Positions 1-8,574 of a stretch of DNA of 64,000 bases are shown here, in pieces. How positions within the stretch are numbered: position 1 is the stretch's first letter; every line of letters begins with the position of its first letter. Under the pieces are notes generated by a model. The model was not told the DNA's origin. It saw only the letters and a program-made list of their open reading frames with translations, and did no database searches. Source of the DNA: JBFHIZ01 sp963666475 (GTDB lineage Bacteria > Bacillota > Clostridia > Lachnospirales > Lachnospiraceae); assembly GCA_963666475.2 (NCBI GenBank), contig OY762821.2:905887-969886 (forward strand), written 5' to 3'. The position numbers and the translations under genes are program-made.

Positions 1-107
1 AAATGGCAAGAGGTCTTTCAAGTACTGTTCGCAAAAATGAACCAATGGAAGAAGATACAAAAAAACCGTCAAATTCAAATTCAAAGATGCGTTTTTTAGA
101 TTATTAA
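1..107 (+). CDS. C-terminal end of an unidentified protein (partial)
   Basis: The frame beginning at base 3 is open from the left edge to a TAA at 105-107 and gives about 34 residues ending in MRFLDY. The tail is rich in Asn, Ser, Lys and Glu, like a flexible C-terminus. The body of the gene lies outside the window, so no function can be given. The next gene follows after about 45 bp on the same strand, so it may belong to the transcription unit that runs into cdaA. An in-frame ATG at base 3 could also make it a very small separate ORF, but no ribosome site is visible. Confidence 0.45.
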   Translation, partial: MARGLSSTVRKNEPMEEDTKKPSNSNSKMRFLDY

Positions 108-151
108 GAATGATAGCTGTATGAGTTATTACATATAGCATGGAGATTACA

Positions 152-553
152 ATGGTAGACGCAAACAGAGTAAAACTGATGACCCGAATGGCATCATATG
201 AAATGAACGAAGGAAAAAAATATAAAAAAATCGGGAATTACTTTCGTTCGGATTATCTGGCAATGCAAGTGATTAAATCGATTGTATACGGATCTATTGC
301 ATACATGTTGATCCTTGCAATTTATTTTATCTATACGCTGGATACTTTTTTGAAAGATATTTATGATCTTGATCTCATCCTTTTCGCAAAAGATCTTTTG
401 GTTAAGTATGCAATTTTTGTTTTGGTATATACCGTGATTTCAATCATTGTTTATGCGATACGTTATAGTACTGCCAGAAAGAGTTTGAGATGTTATTTCA
501 ACAACCTAAAAAAATTATCGGATTATTATACGGTGTTGGAAGAAGAAAAATGA
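152..553 (+). CDS. Small two-helix membrane protein of unknown function
   Basis: This encodes about 133 residues. I chose ATG 152 because GGAG at 142-145 sits 6 nt before it; the ATG at 140 overlaps that ribosome site. The N-terminal 40 residues are charged and probably cytosolic (Lys/Tyr-rich). Two hydrophobic segments follow at about residues 43-65 and 80-103, then a basic C-terminal tail. It matches no family I can name. It lies 49 bp before a polytopic membrane protein and upstream of cdaA, so it may be co-transcribed with the c-di-AMP synthase genes. Function is unknown. Confidence 0.6.
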   Translation: MVDANRVKLMTRMASYEMNEGKKYKKIGNYFRSDYLAMQVIKSIVYGSIAYMLILAIYFIYTLDTFLKDIYDLDLILFAKDLLVKYAIFVLVYTVISIIVYAIRYSTARKSLRCYFNNLKKLSDYYTVLEEEK

Positions 554-602
554 TTTAGTGATCAAATCAATGATAATGTTTGAAAGGCATGGTTTTTTTA
601 TT

Positions 603-1553
603 ATGAAAAGTTTATTAGTACTTCGAGAGAGTGTGCGCGTGATTTACAGCAAGTATCAAGTTTATATTCTGCCACTCGCAAAATTTCTCCTTTGTTTTGT
701 TGTTCTAACAGGTCTAAACAGTCAATTGGGATACATGAGCACGCTTAACAATTCGGCAATCGTCTTAGTTGTTGCTTTAATGGCTTCTTTTTTACCAGTT
801 AACTTTATGATTTTGGCGTCCGTACTTTTTTCGCTTGGTCACTTTTATGCAATCGGAATCGAAGCGGCAGCAGCAGGGTTCTTATTTTCTTTCTTACTGC
901 TCGTATTGTATTTCCGATTTACACCAAAGGATACTCTGGTAGTTTTATTGCTTCCACTTTGTTTTGCAATGAAAATACCAGCAATTATACCAATCGCAGT
1001 TGGATTGTTATTAAATCCAGTATCCATTTTTTCGATTGCATTTGCATGTACAGCCTATTATTTTATACAAGTGGTTTCCCAAAATGCGGTGCTTTTAGGT
1101 GGATCGTCCGAACTTGAGATGCTTGATAAGTTTCGACTTGTTGTAGATGGTATGATTCATAATCGCGAGATGTATGTAATGATTATTGCTTTTTCATTCA
1201 CAGTTTTCGTTGTATATATGATACGCAGACTTAGTATTGATCATGCGTGGTTAATTGCAATCGGGTCTGGAGCCTTGGTATGCATTATATTTATTATGGT
1301 TGGAGACATGAGTCTTAATACGGATATTTCTATTCCGGCAACCATACTTGGATCTATATTTTCAGTTGCAATTGCAATTGTAATTAAATTCTTTAAATTT
1401 AACGTTGATTATTCTAGAATTGAAAAAGTGCAATTTGAGGATGATGAATATTATTATTATGTGAAAGCGATTCCTAAATTCACCGTGTCACGTCCGAACA
1501 AACAAGTACAGAAAATCGGTGGCAATAAAAGAGGAACAAAAATTTCTGAGTAA
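603..1553 (+). CDS. Polytopic membrane protein of unknown function upstream of cdaA
   Basis: About 316 residues with roughly eight hydrophobic segments and a charged cytosolic C-terminus that contains an EDDEYYYYVKAIPK stretch. No transporter or enzyme motif is visible. The start is uncertain: the frame is open from a GTG at 558, with ATGs at 570, 576 and 603. I prefer 603, because a GAAAGG at 582-587 lies upstream and the sequence from there (MKSLLVLRES) reads as a normal N-terminus. It ends 18 bp before cdaA, and an AGTAAGGAAAG-type site in the gap serves cdaA, so co-transcription is likely. A role linked to envelope or c-di-AMP signalling is only an inference from position. Confidence 0.6.
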   Translation: MKSLLVLRESVRVIYSKYQVYILPLAKFLLCFVVLTGLNSQLGYMSTLNNSAIVLVVALMASFLPVNFMILASVLFSLGHFYAIGIEAAAAGFLFSFLLLVLYFRFTPKDTLVVLLLPLCFAMKIPAIIPIAVGLLLNPVSIFSIAFACTAYYFIQVVSQNAVLLGGSSELEMLDKFRLVVDGMIHNREMYVMIIAFSFTVFVVYMIRRLSIDHAWLIAIGSGALVCIIFIMVGDMSLNTDISIPATILGSIFSVAIAIVIKFFKFNVDYSRIEKVQFEDDEYYYYVKAIPKFTVSRPNKQVQKIGGNKRGTKISE

Positions 1554-1571
1554 TCGGGAGTAAGGAAAGCA

Positions 1572-2450
1572 ATGGAAGTATTTCGAAATTTCTTTGATCA
1601 AGTCCTATCAAAAGCATATTTTCCGAAGACCATACGGATTACAGATATTGTAGAAGTTTTATTTATTAGCTTTTTGGTATATCAGTTAATTGTGTGGATT
1701 AAGAAAACAAAAGCATGGAACCTATTGAAAGGTTTTATTGTAATTCTTGTGTTCATTGGAATTGCTGCGATTTTTCAAATGTCAACAATCCTATGGATTG
1801 TTGAGAATGTATTTAGTATCGCTGTAATTGCATTGGTAATTGTGCTTCAACCAGAATTAAGAAAAGCACTGGAAACTTTGGGCCAAAAAAATATATTTAA
1901 ATCCGTGATTTCTTTTGATAGTGCAAAAGGCGGAGTGGACGGCAGATTTTCCGATAAGTCGGTAAATGAGATAGTACATGCATGTCAGGAAATGAGCAAG
2001 ACAAGAACGGGTGCATTGATTGTAATTGAACGAGAAGTATCCTTGGCTGATTATGAGCGTACTGGTATTGCAATTGATGCGTTGGTTTCAAGTCAGCTGT
2101 TAATTAATATTTTTGAACATAATACACCGTTGCACGACGGTGCTATTGTTATGCGTGGAGATCGTATTACTTCAGCAACTTGCTATCTACCGCTTTCTGA
2201 TAATCGTTCCCTAAGTAAGCAGCTTGGTACAAGACATCGTGCTGCAATCGGTATTTCTGAAGAAACAGATGCCGTAACCGTAGTTGTATCGGAAGAGACG
2301 GGACATATATCCATTACGAAAGAGGGAGATATTATCCGAAATCTATCTTTGGAGCAATTGCAGGAACAACTGCATAGTGCACAAGACAAAACCATAGAAG
2401 AAAAGAAAATTCATTTCTTTTGGGAAGGCAGGGTGAAGCATGAAAAATAA
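1572..2450 (+). CDS. cdaA: Diadenylate cyclase CdaA, membrane c-di-AMP synthase
   Basis: CdaA condenses two ATP into the second messenger c-di-AMP, which controls potassium uptake, osmolyte balance and cell-wall homeostasis in Firmicutes. The 292-residue protein has three N-terminal membrane helices (about residues 27-45, 52-70 and 75-93), a short linker, then the DAC domain (about 110-260). The catalytic DGA motif is at residues 189-191 (LHDGAIV) and the RHR motif at 221-223 (GTRHRAA). Length and layout are normal for the family. It overlaps cdaR by 11 nt and is followed by glmM: the conserved cdaA-cdaR-glmM order, whose products interact in Bacillus, Listeria and Lactococcus. Confidence 0.96.
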   Translation: MEVFRNFFDQVLSKAYFPKTIRITDIVEVLFISFLVYQLIVWIKKTKAWNLLKGFIVILVFIGIAAIFQMSTILWIVENVFSIAVIALVIVLQPELRKALETLGQKNIFKSVISFDSAKGGVDGRFSDKSVNEIVHACQEMSKTRTGALIVIEREVSLADYERTGIAIDALVSSQLLINIFEHNTPLHDGAIVMRGDRITSATCYLPLSDNRSLSKQLGTRHRAAIGISEETDAVTVVVSEETGHISITKEGDIIRNLSLEQLQEQLHSAQDKTIEEKKIHFFWEGRVKHEK

Positions 2451-3726
2451 AATTCTAAACAACCTTGGCTTGAAAATATTGGCTTTGTTGATTTCCCTTA
2501 TGTTGTGGTTAATTGTAATCAACTTAAATGACCCAGTTATGGATAAGCCTTATTCGGGAATTAAAGTAGAAGTAATCAACGCAGATGCTTTGAGTGATGA
2601 AGGTAAAGTATATGAAATATTGGAAGGGACCGGTACGGTATCAGTAGTCATCTATGCGCCTCGTACAGTGATAGAAAATCTATCCAAGGATGACATCCAT
2701 GCAGTTGCAGATTTGTCCCAGATTTCAGTTTCGAATACAGTTGAAATTACCGCATATAGCGATCGAAATAATGATCAAATCGAAAAAATTACCATTGCAA
2801 AAAATAGCTTGAAATTGAGCATTGAAAATGAACTCAGCAAACAGGTTCTGATCGATGCACAAACAACAGGAGAGCCGGCAGAAGGTTACATTGTAGGTGA
2901 TGTGTCGACCAATCAGAATATTGTCCGATTGAGTGGACCTGAGTCAGTAATATCTACAATAAGTTCAGCATCGGTATCGGTTGATGTATCTGGTATGTCG
3001 TCTAGTATTTCAACGAATACGGAGATTAAGCTGTACGACGCAGATGGCGTAGAAGTAACCAATGAGAGCGTTGTCAAAAATATTAATGCAATCAGCTTAA
3101 ATGCAGAAATCCTAGCCACAAAATATGTAAATCTCGCCTTTTCATCAACGGGTAGTCCACAAGAAGGATATTTGTTAAACGGAACCATATCTTCAAATCC
3201 AAGTCGAGTATTGATTGCAGGAAATGAAGATGATCTTTCAGATGTCAGCCGAATTGTTGTGGCTGGATCGGAATTGGATGTTACAGATATTTCAGAGAAT
3301 CTAGTTCGTGTCATTGATATAACACCATACCTTCCGGAAGGAATCCGTTTGGGAAATTTGGGATATTCAGGAATGGCCACAGTAACCGTAGAGGTGGAGC
3401 CAGAAATAGAAAGTACGTTTATATACAATGAACAGCATATGTTCGTTGGAAACGGAACGGATAATGTTGATATTTCGGTAAAAGAAATGGCAAATCATTT
3501 GCAAATCAAACTGGCTGGTCTTGCAAGTACTATAGCGGGCTTAACCGAAGATGATGTAAAAGTAAGTATTGATATGAATGATATCATTGAAGAATACGGA
3601 TTAGATAGTCTTAAAGCGGGAACTTACTTGACTCCAGTATATATTGAACTACCAGATGGGGTTCGCTTATTAGAGCAGGAAACAGTTACTGTAATTGTGA
3701 AAGATCGTGTTACCGATGCACAATAG
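2440..3726 (+). CDS. cdaR: CdaR, YbbR-domain regulator of CdaA
   Basis: CdaR is an extracytoplasmic protein anchored by one N-terminal helix that modulates CdaA. Here a hydrophobic segment at about residues 9-27 (LGLKILALLISLMLWLIV) is followed by a roughly 400-residue beta-rich exterior that reads as four YbbR-type repeats; recurring elements are P.EGY..G..S.(N/S)...V and a hydrophobic V.V.V strand. The start overlaps the end of cdaA by 11 nt, which implies translational coupling. Length of 428 residues is usual for a three-to-four repeat CdaR. No signal peptidase site is evident, consistent with membrane anchoring. Confidence 0.92.
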   Translation: MKNKILNNLGLKILALLISLMLWLIVINLNDPVMDKPYSGIKVEVINADALSDEGKVYEILEGTGTVSVVIYAPRTVIENLSKDDIHAVADLSQISVSNTVEITAYSDRNNDQIEKITIAKNSLKLSIENELSKQVLIDAQTTGEPAEGYIVGDVSTNQNIVRLSGPESVISTISSASVSVDVSGMSSSISTNTEIKLYDADGVEVTNESVVKNINAISLNAEILATKYVNLAFSSTGSPQEGYLLNGTISSNPSRVLIAGNEDDLSDVSRIVVAGSELDVTDISENLVRVIDITPYLPEGIRLGNLGYSGMATVTVEVEPEIESTFIYNEQHMFVGNGTDNVDISVKEMANHLQIKLAGLASTIAGLTEDDVKVSIDMNDIIEEYGLDSLKAGTYLTPVYIELPDGVRLLEQETVTVIVKDRVTDAQ

Positions 3727-3770
3727 TTTTGTGTAGGGATAAAAATATAAAACAACCTTGGAGGTTTATT

Positions 3771-5120
3771 TTGGCAAGATTATTTGGAACAGATGGTGTA
3801 AGAGGAATAGCGAATGAAGAGTTGACAGTAGAACTTGCGATGAAACTTGGTCAGGCAGGGGCATATGTGCTGACGAAGGAATTGGATCACAAGCCTACGA
3901 TCATGGTCGGTTGTGATACAAGAATTTCTGGTGATATGCTGGCGAATGCGCTCATGGCAGGAGCATGTTCGGTTGGCGCGGATGCAGTGTTTGTTGGAGT
4001 TGTTCCAACACCCGCAGTTGCTTACCTTACAAAAAAATATAAAGTGGATGCAGGTGTTGTGATTTCGGCATCTCACAATTCTGTTGAGTTTAATGGAATT
4101 AAGTTTTTTGATTCAGAAGGATATAAACTTCCAGACGAAATGGAAGATGAAATTGAACATCAGATTGAACATGGAATGAAAGATATTCAATTTCCAATAG
4201 GCACTGGTGTAGGAAAGATTAAGTATCGTAAAGATGCTAGGGAAGAATATATCAATCATGCCATTCAAAGTGTTCCTGTTAATTTAAAAGGGAAGAAAAT
4301 TGTAATCGATTGTGCGGAAGGTGCAGCTCATTATACATCGTATGAAGCATTGATGCAGCTTGGAGCAACTGTTATTCCGATTCATATTCATCCAGATGGT
4401 ACAAATATCAATGCAAACTGTGGATCCACACATATGGAAGAATTAAAAGCACGTGTTGTAGCAGAAAAAGCAGATCTTGGTCTGGCTTTTGATGGTGATG
4501 CAGACCGACTTCTTGCAGTAGATGAAAATGGAAAAGTTGTGGATGGCGATGAGATTATGGCGATTATAGGTAATCACATGAAATCGATTGGCACATTAAA
4601 GAAAAATACCATCGTAGCAACCGTAATGAGTAATCTGGGATTCTTTTTGATGGCGAAAAAGGAAGGCTTGACGATAGAAAAAACAAAAGTTGGAGACCGA
4701 TATGTGCTTGCCAGAATGCGAGAAATTGGTGCAAGTCTTGGAGGAGAGCAGTCAGGACATGTTATATTTTTAGATGAAAACACAACCGGTGATGGTTTGC
4801 TGAGTGCGCTCCATTTATTACAAGTAGTGGTAGAGTCAGAAAAGAACTTGTCTGAACTTGCAAAAGTCATGGAAGTAATGCCGCAGGCGCTTGTAAATGC
4901 TCCAGTTCCAAATCATAAGAAAGAAAAATACATGGATTATCCAGAAATTGCAAAAGCAATTGAAGCATTGGATGAGAAGTTTGCTGGTGAAGGAAGGGTT
5001 CTTATTCGTCCTTCTGGAACAGAACCAAAAGTTCGCGTAATGATAGAAGGTAAAGATCAGAAACAAATTCAAGAGGAAGCCGAGAAGCTCGCAACACTTA
5101 TTGAGGATACAATGTTGTAG
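3771..5120 (+). CDS. glmM: Phosphoglucosamine mutase GlmM
   Basis: GlmM converts glucosamine-6-phosphate to glucosamine-1-phosphate, the committed step to UDP-GlcNAc and so to peptidoglycan and amino-sugar polysaccharides. The start is TTG 3771, since GGAGG at 3760-3764 is 6 nt upstream and the product then begins MARLFGTDGVRG as in the family; extending upstream adds unrelated residues. The phosphoserine loop SASHN places the active-site Ser at residue 101. The metal loop DGDADR is at 241-246, the sugar-binding GGEQSGH at 324-330, and RPSGTEPKVRV near the C-terminus binds phosphate. Length (449) is typical. It lies 44 bp after cdaR in the conserved operon. Confidence 0.96.
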   Translation: MARLFGTDGVRGIANEELTVELAMKLGQAGAYVLTKELDHKPTIMVGCDTRISGDMLANALMAGACSVGADAVFVGVVPTPAVAYLTKKYKVDAGVVISASHNSVEFNGIKFFDSEGYKLPDEMEDEIEHQIEHGMKDIQFPIGTGVGKIKYRKDAREEYINHAIQSVPVNLKGKKIVIDCAEGAAHYTSYEALMQLGATVIPIHIHPDGTNINANCGSTHMEELKARVVAEKADLGLAFDGDADRLLAVDENGKVVDGDEIMAIIGNHMKSIGTLKKNTIVATVMSNLGFFLMAKKEGLTIEKTKVGDRYVLARMREIGASLGGEQSGHVIFLDENTTGDGLLSALHLLQVVVESEKNLSELAKVMEVMPQALVNAPVPNHKKEKYMDYPEIAKAIEALDEKFAGEGRVLIRPSGTEPKVRVMIEGKDQKQIQEEAEKLATLIEDTML

Positions 5121-5143
5121 AATGCGAGAAGTTCTGCTATAAT
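5115..5143 (+). promoter_or_regulatory. Sigma-A type promoter before the HPr gene
   Basis: A -35 like TTGTAG at 5115-5120 and a perfect TATAAT at 5138-5143 are 17 nt apart, with an upstream TGC making an extended -10. The -35 overlaps the stop codon of glmM. It lies 32 bp before the HPr start, giving a short leader. It suggests HPr is expressed independently of the glmM operon. Confidence 0.7.
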
Positions 5144-5174
5144 AGGTGCGGAGCATAAATTTGGAGGAGCAAAC

Positions 5175-5438
5175 ATGGTAAGCCAAAAGGTTACAATAAA
5201 AAATCCAACTGGATTGCATCTGAGACCAGCAGGTATTTTGTGTAAGGAAGCGATGCAGTTTAAATCACTCATTACCTTTACCTTTCGGGAGAGTACAGCA
5301 AATGCAAAAAGTGTATTGAGCGTATTAGGGGCATGTGTAAAATGTGGAGATGAGATCGAACTCTTCTGTGACGGAGAAGATGAAACGAACGCATTAGAAA
5401 CACTAATTCAGGCAATAGATAGTGGATTAGGTGAATAA
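5175..5438 (+). CDS. ptsH: HPr family phosphocarrier protein
   Basis: HPr carries phosphate from enzyme I to sugar-specific PTS components and, when phosphorylated on serine, is the CcpA co-repressor in Firmicutes. The 87-residue product has the canonical catalytic His15 in GLHLRPAG and the regulatory Ser46 in NAKSVLSVLG, so both activities are expected; it is not the His-lacking Crh form. GGAG at 5163-5166 supports ATG 5175. It is a single gene with its own promoter and terminator, not next to ptsI. Because both sites are kept, it could be the partner for CcpA acting on cre-like sequences in this window; that link is inferred. Confidence 0.9.
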   Translation: MVSQKVTIKNPTGLHLRPAGILCKEAMQFKSLITFTFRESTANAKSVLSVLGACVKCGDEIELFCDGEDETNALETLIQAIDSGLGE

Positions 5439-5446
5439 AGACTACA

Positions 5447-5476
5447 AAAAGCCCATTTATGGGCTTGTTTTTTTAT
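5447..5476 (+). terminator. Rho-independent terminator after HPr
   Basis: A 7-bp stem AAGCCCA/TGGGCTT (5449-5455 with 5460-5466) with a TTTA loop is followed by GTTTTTTT. It sits 10 bp after the HPr stop and before the leuA ribosome site, so it ends the HPr transcript. Confidence 0.85.
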
Positions 5477-5518
5477 AATTGGATAGAAGCAAAGGGGCTT
5501 CGTGCGGAGGATGAAGAT

Positions 5519-7192
5519 ATGATCAACTACAAGAAATATAAGAGAAATCCGGTATTGCAGTATGCGGAAAGAGAGTGGCCAAATCAGGAAATTCTTGAGG
5601 CGCCAATTTGGTGTAGTGTCGATTTGAGAGATGGAAACCAGGCGTTGATTGATCCAATGGTTGTAGAAGAGAAGGTGGAATTATTTCTGTACCTTGTGAA
5701 AATGGGCTTCAAAGAGATTGAGATCGGATTTCCAGCAGCAAGTCAAATAGAGTATGACTTTCTTAGACAGTTGATTGATCGAAAATTGATTCCTGATGAC
5801 GTCCGTGTGCAGGTTTTATGCCAGTGTAGAGAAGATTTATTGGATCGTACGTTTGAATCCATTCAAGGGTGTAAACAGGCGATTGTGCACATATACAATT
5901 CAACTTCCATTCTTCAAAGAAAAGTTGTTTTTAATAAAAGTAAAGAAGAGATCAAACAGATTGCAATTTGTGGCACGAAGATGGTAAAAGAACGTGCTTC
6001 GAAGTTTGCAGGAGAGATTACTTTGGAGTATTCGCCGGAGAGTTTTACGGGAACGGAAATGGAATATGCGTTGGAAGTATGCGAAGCGGTTCTCGATACA
6101 TGGGGTGCATCGAAGGATAATAAAGTGATTATAAACCTACCAGCGACGGTTGAAATGACTACTCCTAATGTTTATGCAGATCAGATTGAATGGATGAGAA
6201 GACATTTTACGGATCGTGATCGAGTAATTATTAGTATACATCCTCACAATGACCGAGGGACTGCGATTGCTGCTTCGGAACTTGCGCTTCTCGCAGGGGC
6301 AGACCGAGTAGAAGGTACCCTTTTCGGGAATGGAGAACGTACTGGAAATCTTGATATTTTGACGATGGCTTATAATATGTTCTCTCAAGGGATTGATCCA
6401 TGTCTAGAAATCGAGAATGTTGAGGAAATTGCAGAAATCTATGAAAGATGTTGCAAATTACCGATTCATCCAAGACATCCTTATGCTGGGAAACTTGTGT
6501 TTACAGCATTTTCAGGCTCACATCAAGATGCAATTAATAAAGGCGTTCATGCGATGAAAGAACAGGCACACGAGTATTGGGAAGTTCCCTATCTTCCGAT
6601 TGACCCTGCTGATATTGGACGTGAGTACGAACCAATCGTGCGTATTAATTCACAGTCTGGAAAGGGTGGAGTAGCGTTTATTATGGATTCTTATTTTGGA
6701 TTTAAGCTTCCAAAAGGAATGCATAAAGAATTTGCCAGAGTGATTCAATTGCTTTCTGAGAAGCAGGGAGAAGTTTCTCCAGAACAAATTATGGATCAGT
6801 TTTCAGTAGAATATTTGCAAAAAAAAGAGCCGATTCATTTTAGGAAACTGCAAATGCAGGATCTTGGAGAAGTGATGACGGCATTTGATACAAAGGTTAC
6901 GGTGACCTATACAAATAGAGGGCAAGAATGCGTATTTGAGGCGGTAGGAAATGGTCCGATTGACGCAAGTGCAAGAGGACTGAATGAGGTTCTTGGAACG
7001 AAGATAAAAGTATTGGATTACGAAGAACACGCACTACAAAGTGGAGCAAACTCACAAGCAGCTGCATATATTCATTTGTTGGATGTGGATAGTGGAAGAG
7101 TTACATATGGTGTAGGTGTGAGTTCAAACATTACGAGAGCTTCCATTCGTGCAATTTTTTCTGCAATCAATCGACTTGGTCTGGGAGAATAA
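5519..7192 (+). CDS. leuA: 2-isopropylmalate synthase, type 2
   Basis: LeuA condenses acetyl-CoA with 2-oxoisovalerate, the first committed step of leucine synthesis. ATG 5519 is chosen because GGAGG at 5506-5510 lies 8 nt upstream; the frame extends further upstream but only through the HPr terminator. The 557-residue length and the N-terminus (NPVLQYAEREWPN, then WCSVDLRDGNQALIDPM) are those of the longer LeuA type 2. The catalytic DLRDGNQ is at 35-41, the metal-binding HPHNDRG lies near residue 245, and GNGPIDA is in the C-terminal allosteric LeuA-dimer domain (about 430-557). It stands alone without other leu/ilv genes; no T-box or leader peptide is seen. Confidence 0.95.
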   Translation: MINYKKYKRNPVLQYAEREWPNQEILEAPIWCSVDLRDGNQALIDPMVVEEKVELFLYLVKMGFKEIEIGFPAASQIEYDFLRQLIDRKLIPDDVRVQVLCQCREDLLDRTFESIQGCKQAIVHIYNSTSILQRKVVFNKSKEEIKQIAICGTKMVKERASKFAGEITLEYSPESFTGTEMEYALEVCEAVLDTWGASKDNKVIINLPATVEMTTPNVYADQIEWMRRHFTDRDRVIISIHPHNDRGTAIAASELALLAGADRVEGTLFGNGERTGNLDILTMAYNMFSQGIDPCLEIENVEEIAEIYERCCKLPIHPRHPYAGKLVFTAFSGSHQDAINKGVHAMKEQAHEYWEVPYLPIDPADIGREYEPIVRINSQSGKGGVAFIMDSYFGFKLPKGMHKEFARVIQLLSEKQGEVSPEQIMDQFSVEYLQKKEPIHFRKLQMQDLGEVMTAFDTKVTVTYTNRGQECVFEAVGNGPIDASARGLNEVLGTKIKVLDYEEHALQSGANSQAAAYIHLLDVDSGRVTYGVGVSSNITRASIRAIFSAINRLGLGE

Positions 7193-7195
7193 ATT

Positions 7196-7239
7196 AGTAT
7201 AAAAAAAAGACGTTTTATGAAACGTCTTTTTTTTATACT
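7196..7239. terminator. Bidirectional terminator between leuA and the DUF3048 gene
   Basis: A perfect 20-bp inverted repeat (7196-7215 with 7220-7239) with a TATG loop is flanked by A and T runs, so it can end transcription from both convergent genes. It begins 4 bp after the leuA stop and ends 9 bp before the minus-strand gene's stop. Confidence 0.92.
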
Positions 7240-7247
7240 AACTCAAC

Positions 7248-8411
7248 TTATTGATAATTGAAAGTTTTACCTTCCTGAACCACGAAAATCATAGTTTTTC
7301 CAGTGTTAAAAACAATTTCAGCACCATTATCGTCGTAGTATTTTGTTGCACCTGTATCGGTCGTTTTTTCCCAGGTGATATGTATGCCTTTTCCGTTTGT
7401 AAAAAACCAACCATCACGAGTCGAGTCATGGACTTGGAAAGCAAGATATTTTCCATCCGGACGAGTTTCCCAATAGGTATTTTGAATAATGATATTTTTA
7501 AAAGATAACTGTTTACCTGTTGCGGCATCTACGTGTTCGGAACCATACATAAAACGGTAATACAGACCTTTCTCTTCATCGTATTCAAAATAAGGTTTAT
7601 CAACACCAAAAGCATCTGACATGTCAATGTACGTAGCACTTACAGCATCTGAATAGTCAGAAAGTGTATTTTGAATTGACACAGGTGTAAATATAAAGTG
7701 GTTATAGTAATCAGCGGATCCATGTACAAGTGAGTATTCGGCTTGATCAATGTATTCTAGTACTCCGGGACCGGACACAAAAGAATTATGTGGAGCCTCT
7801 TTGTCAGCGGAACGGAAATATGCAATGGATGCATCTCCTTTTGTTCCGTCAATGTCATCTACAGTAGCCAGAATTTCATCGGCATACCAAATGTTTCCGT
7901 GATGAATCATTATTGGATCCCATTCTTTGGCAATGTATACAAAATAATCTCGCATGGAACGGATGTTTCCTATTTTTTCCATTTCTGTCCAATCCTGTAT
8001 TACGCCCATCATACGTGAAATGCCACCTTCTGCCATGATCTCGTATAGAATACCAGATTCTCCAATGTTGTATTGTGGCTGAGCAGTCAAGTCGGTAGGA
8101 AACATAACGGTAATTGGTCGAATCGCCTGAACCGTATTGGTAACCCACATGTTTGTTATATAACTACGGGTCGAGTTTTCTGCTGGATGTTCATCGGCAT
8201 AAAGTGGGTCTGTGTCATAATCAATAACTTCTTCTGAGACTTCAGTCTCTTCAGCATTTGCGTCGGTGGTATTATTCGATAAATTATCTGAAGTGGTATT
8301 ATTTGCAACATTATTAGTTGGTTCGTTTGTATTCTGTTCTGTGTTTCCACATCCAATCATGAAAAGTGAGATGAGGGAAACAATTAACAACAGAGTTGTT
8401 ATTTTTTTCAT
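7248..8411 (-). CDS. DUF3048 (YerB-like) secreted lipoprotein
   Basis: The 387-residue product begins with a lipoprotein signal peptide (KKITTLLLIVSLISLFMIGC, lipid-modified Cys21) followed by a 50-residue Asn/Thr/Glu linker. The rest has DUF3048 hallmarks: ARPI-like RPITVMFPTD, SGILYEIMAEGGISRMMGV, GNIRSMRDYFV.IA, and HHGN followed by FRS. The C-terminal part has GKGIHITWEK and MIFVV near its end. The family includes Bacillus YerB and is envelope-located; its biochemical role is not settled. AAAGGA lies 8 nt before the start. It is a monocistronic minus-strand gene bounded by the leuA terminator. Confidence 0.88.
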   Translation of the reverse strand: MKKITTLLLIVSLISLFMIGCGNTEQNTNEPTNNVANNTTSDNLSNNTTDANAEETEVSEEVIDYDTDPLYADEHPAENSTRSYITNMWVTNTVQAIRPITVMFPTDLTAQPQYNIGESGILYEIMAEGGISRMMGVIQDWTEMEKIGNIRSMRDYFVYIAKEWDPIMIHHGNIWYADEILATVDDIDGTKGDASIAYFRSADKEAPHNSFVSGPGVLEYIDQAEYSLVHGSADYYNHFIFTPVSIQNTLSDYSDAVSATYIDMSDAFGVDKPYFEYDEEKGLYYRFMYGSEHVDAATGKQLSFKNIIIQNTYWETRPDGKYLAFQVHDSTRDGWFFTNGKGIHITWEKTTDTGATKYYDDNGAEIVFNTGKTMIFVVQEGKTFNYQ

Positions 8412-8445
8412 AAATTAATCCTTTCAAAACAATTGATATCATTCG

Positions 8446-8454
8446 ATTATATCA
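8446..8454 (-). promoter_or_regulatory. Extended -10 promoter candidate for the DUF3048 gene
   Basis: On the minus strand TGATATAAT (8454 down to 8446) is a perfect extended -10, 35 bp before the start codon. No good -35 is found at 16-18 nt, which is common for extended -10 promoters. Confidence 0.5.
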
Positions 8455-8473
8455 TATTAGCGCACAAAAAAAT

Positions 8474-8537
8474 ATATCAAACGAGATAGAAATTGTGAGG
8501 AAAGTGTGATAAATCATATCAAAAGAAATAGAAATGG
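8474..8537. repeat. Imperfect direct repeat upstream of the DUF3048 gene
   Basis: Two 22-bp units starting ATATCAAA at 8474-8495 and 8516-8537 agree at 19 of 22 positions and are spaced 42 bp, about four helical turns. They lie upstream of the candidate promoter for the lipoprotein gene, so they could be paired regulator sites, though chance in AT-rich DNA is possible. Confidence 0.4.
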
Positions 8538-8574
8538 TAGAATTTTTTGGCTATATATAGTAAACTTAAGATGC

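Noticed and set aside
140..151. ATG 140 as start of the small membrane protein
   Set aside because: The codon overlaps the GGAG that serves ATG 152.
2913..3428. 171-codon open frame antisense to cdaR
   Set aside because: It lies wholly inside cdaR on the other strand, has no ribosome site, and its composition is the complement of the YbbR repeats; cdaR is clearly the coding strand.
5459..5518. Upstream extension of leuA
   Set aside because: It would translate through the second arm of the HPr terminator and lacks a ribosome site; GGAGG supports ATG 5519.
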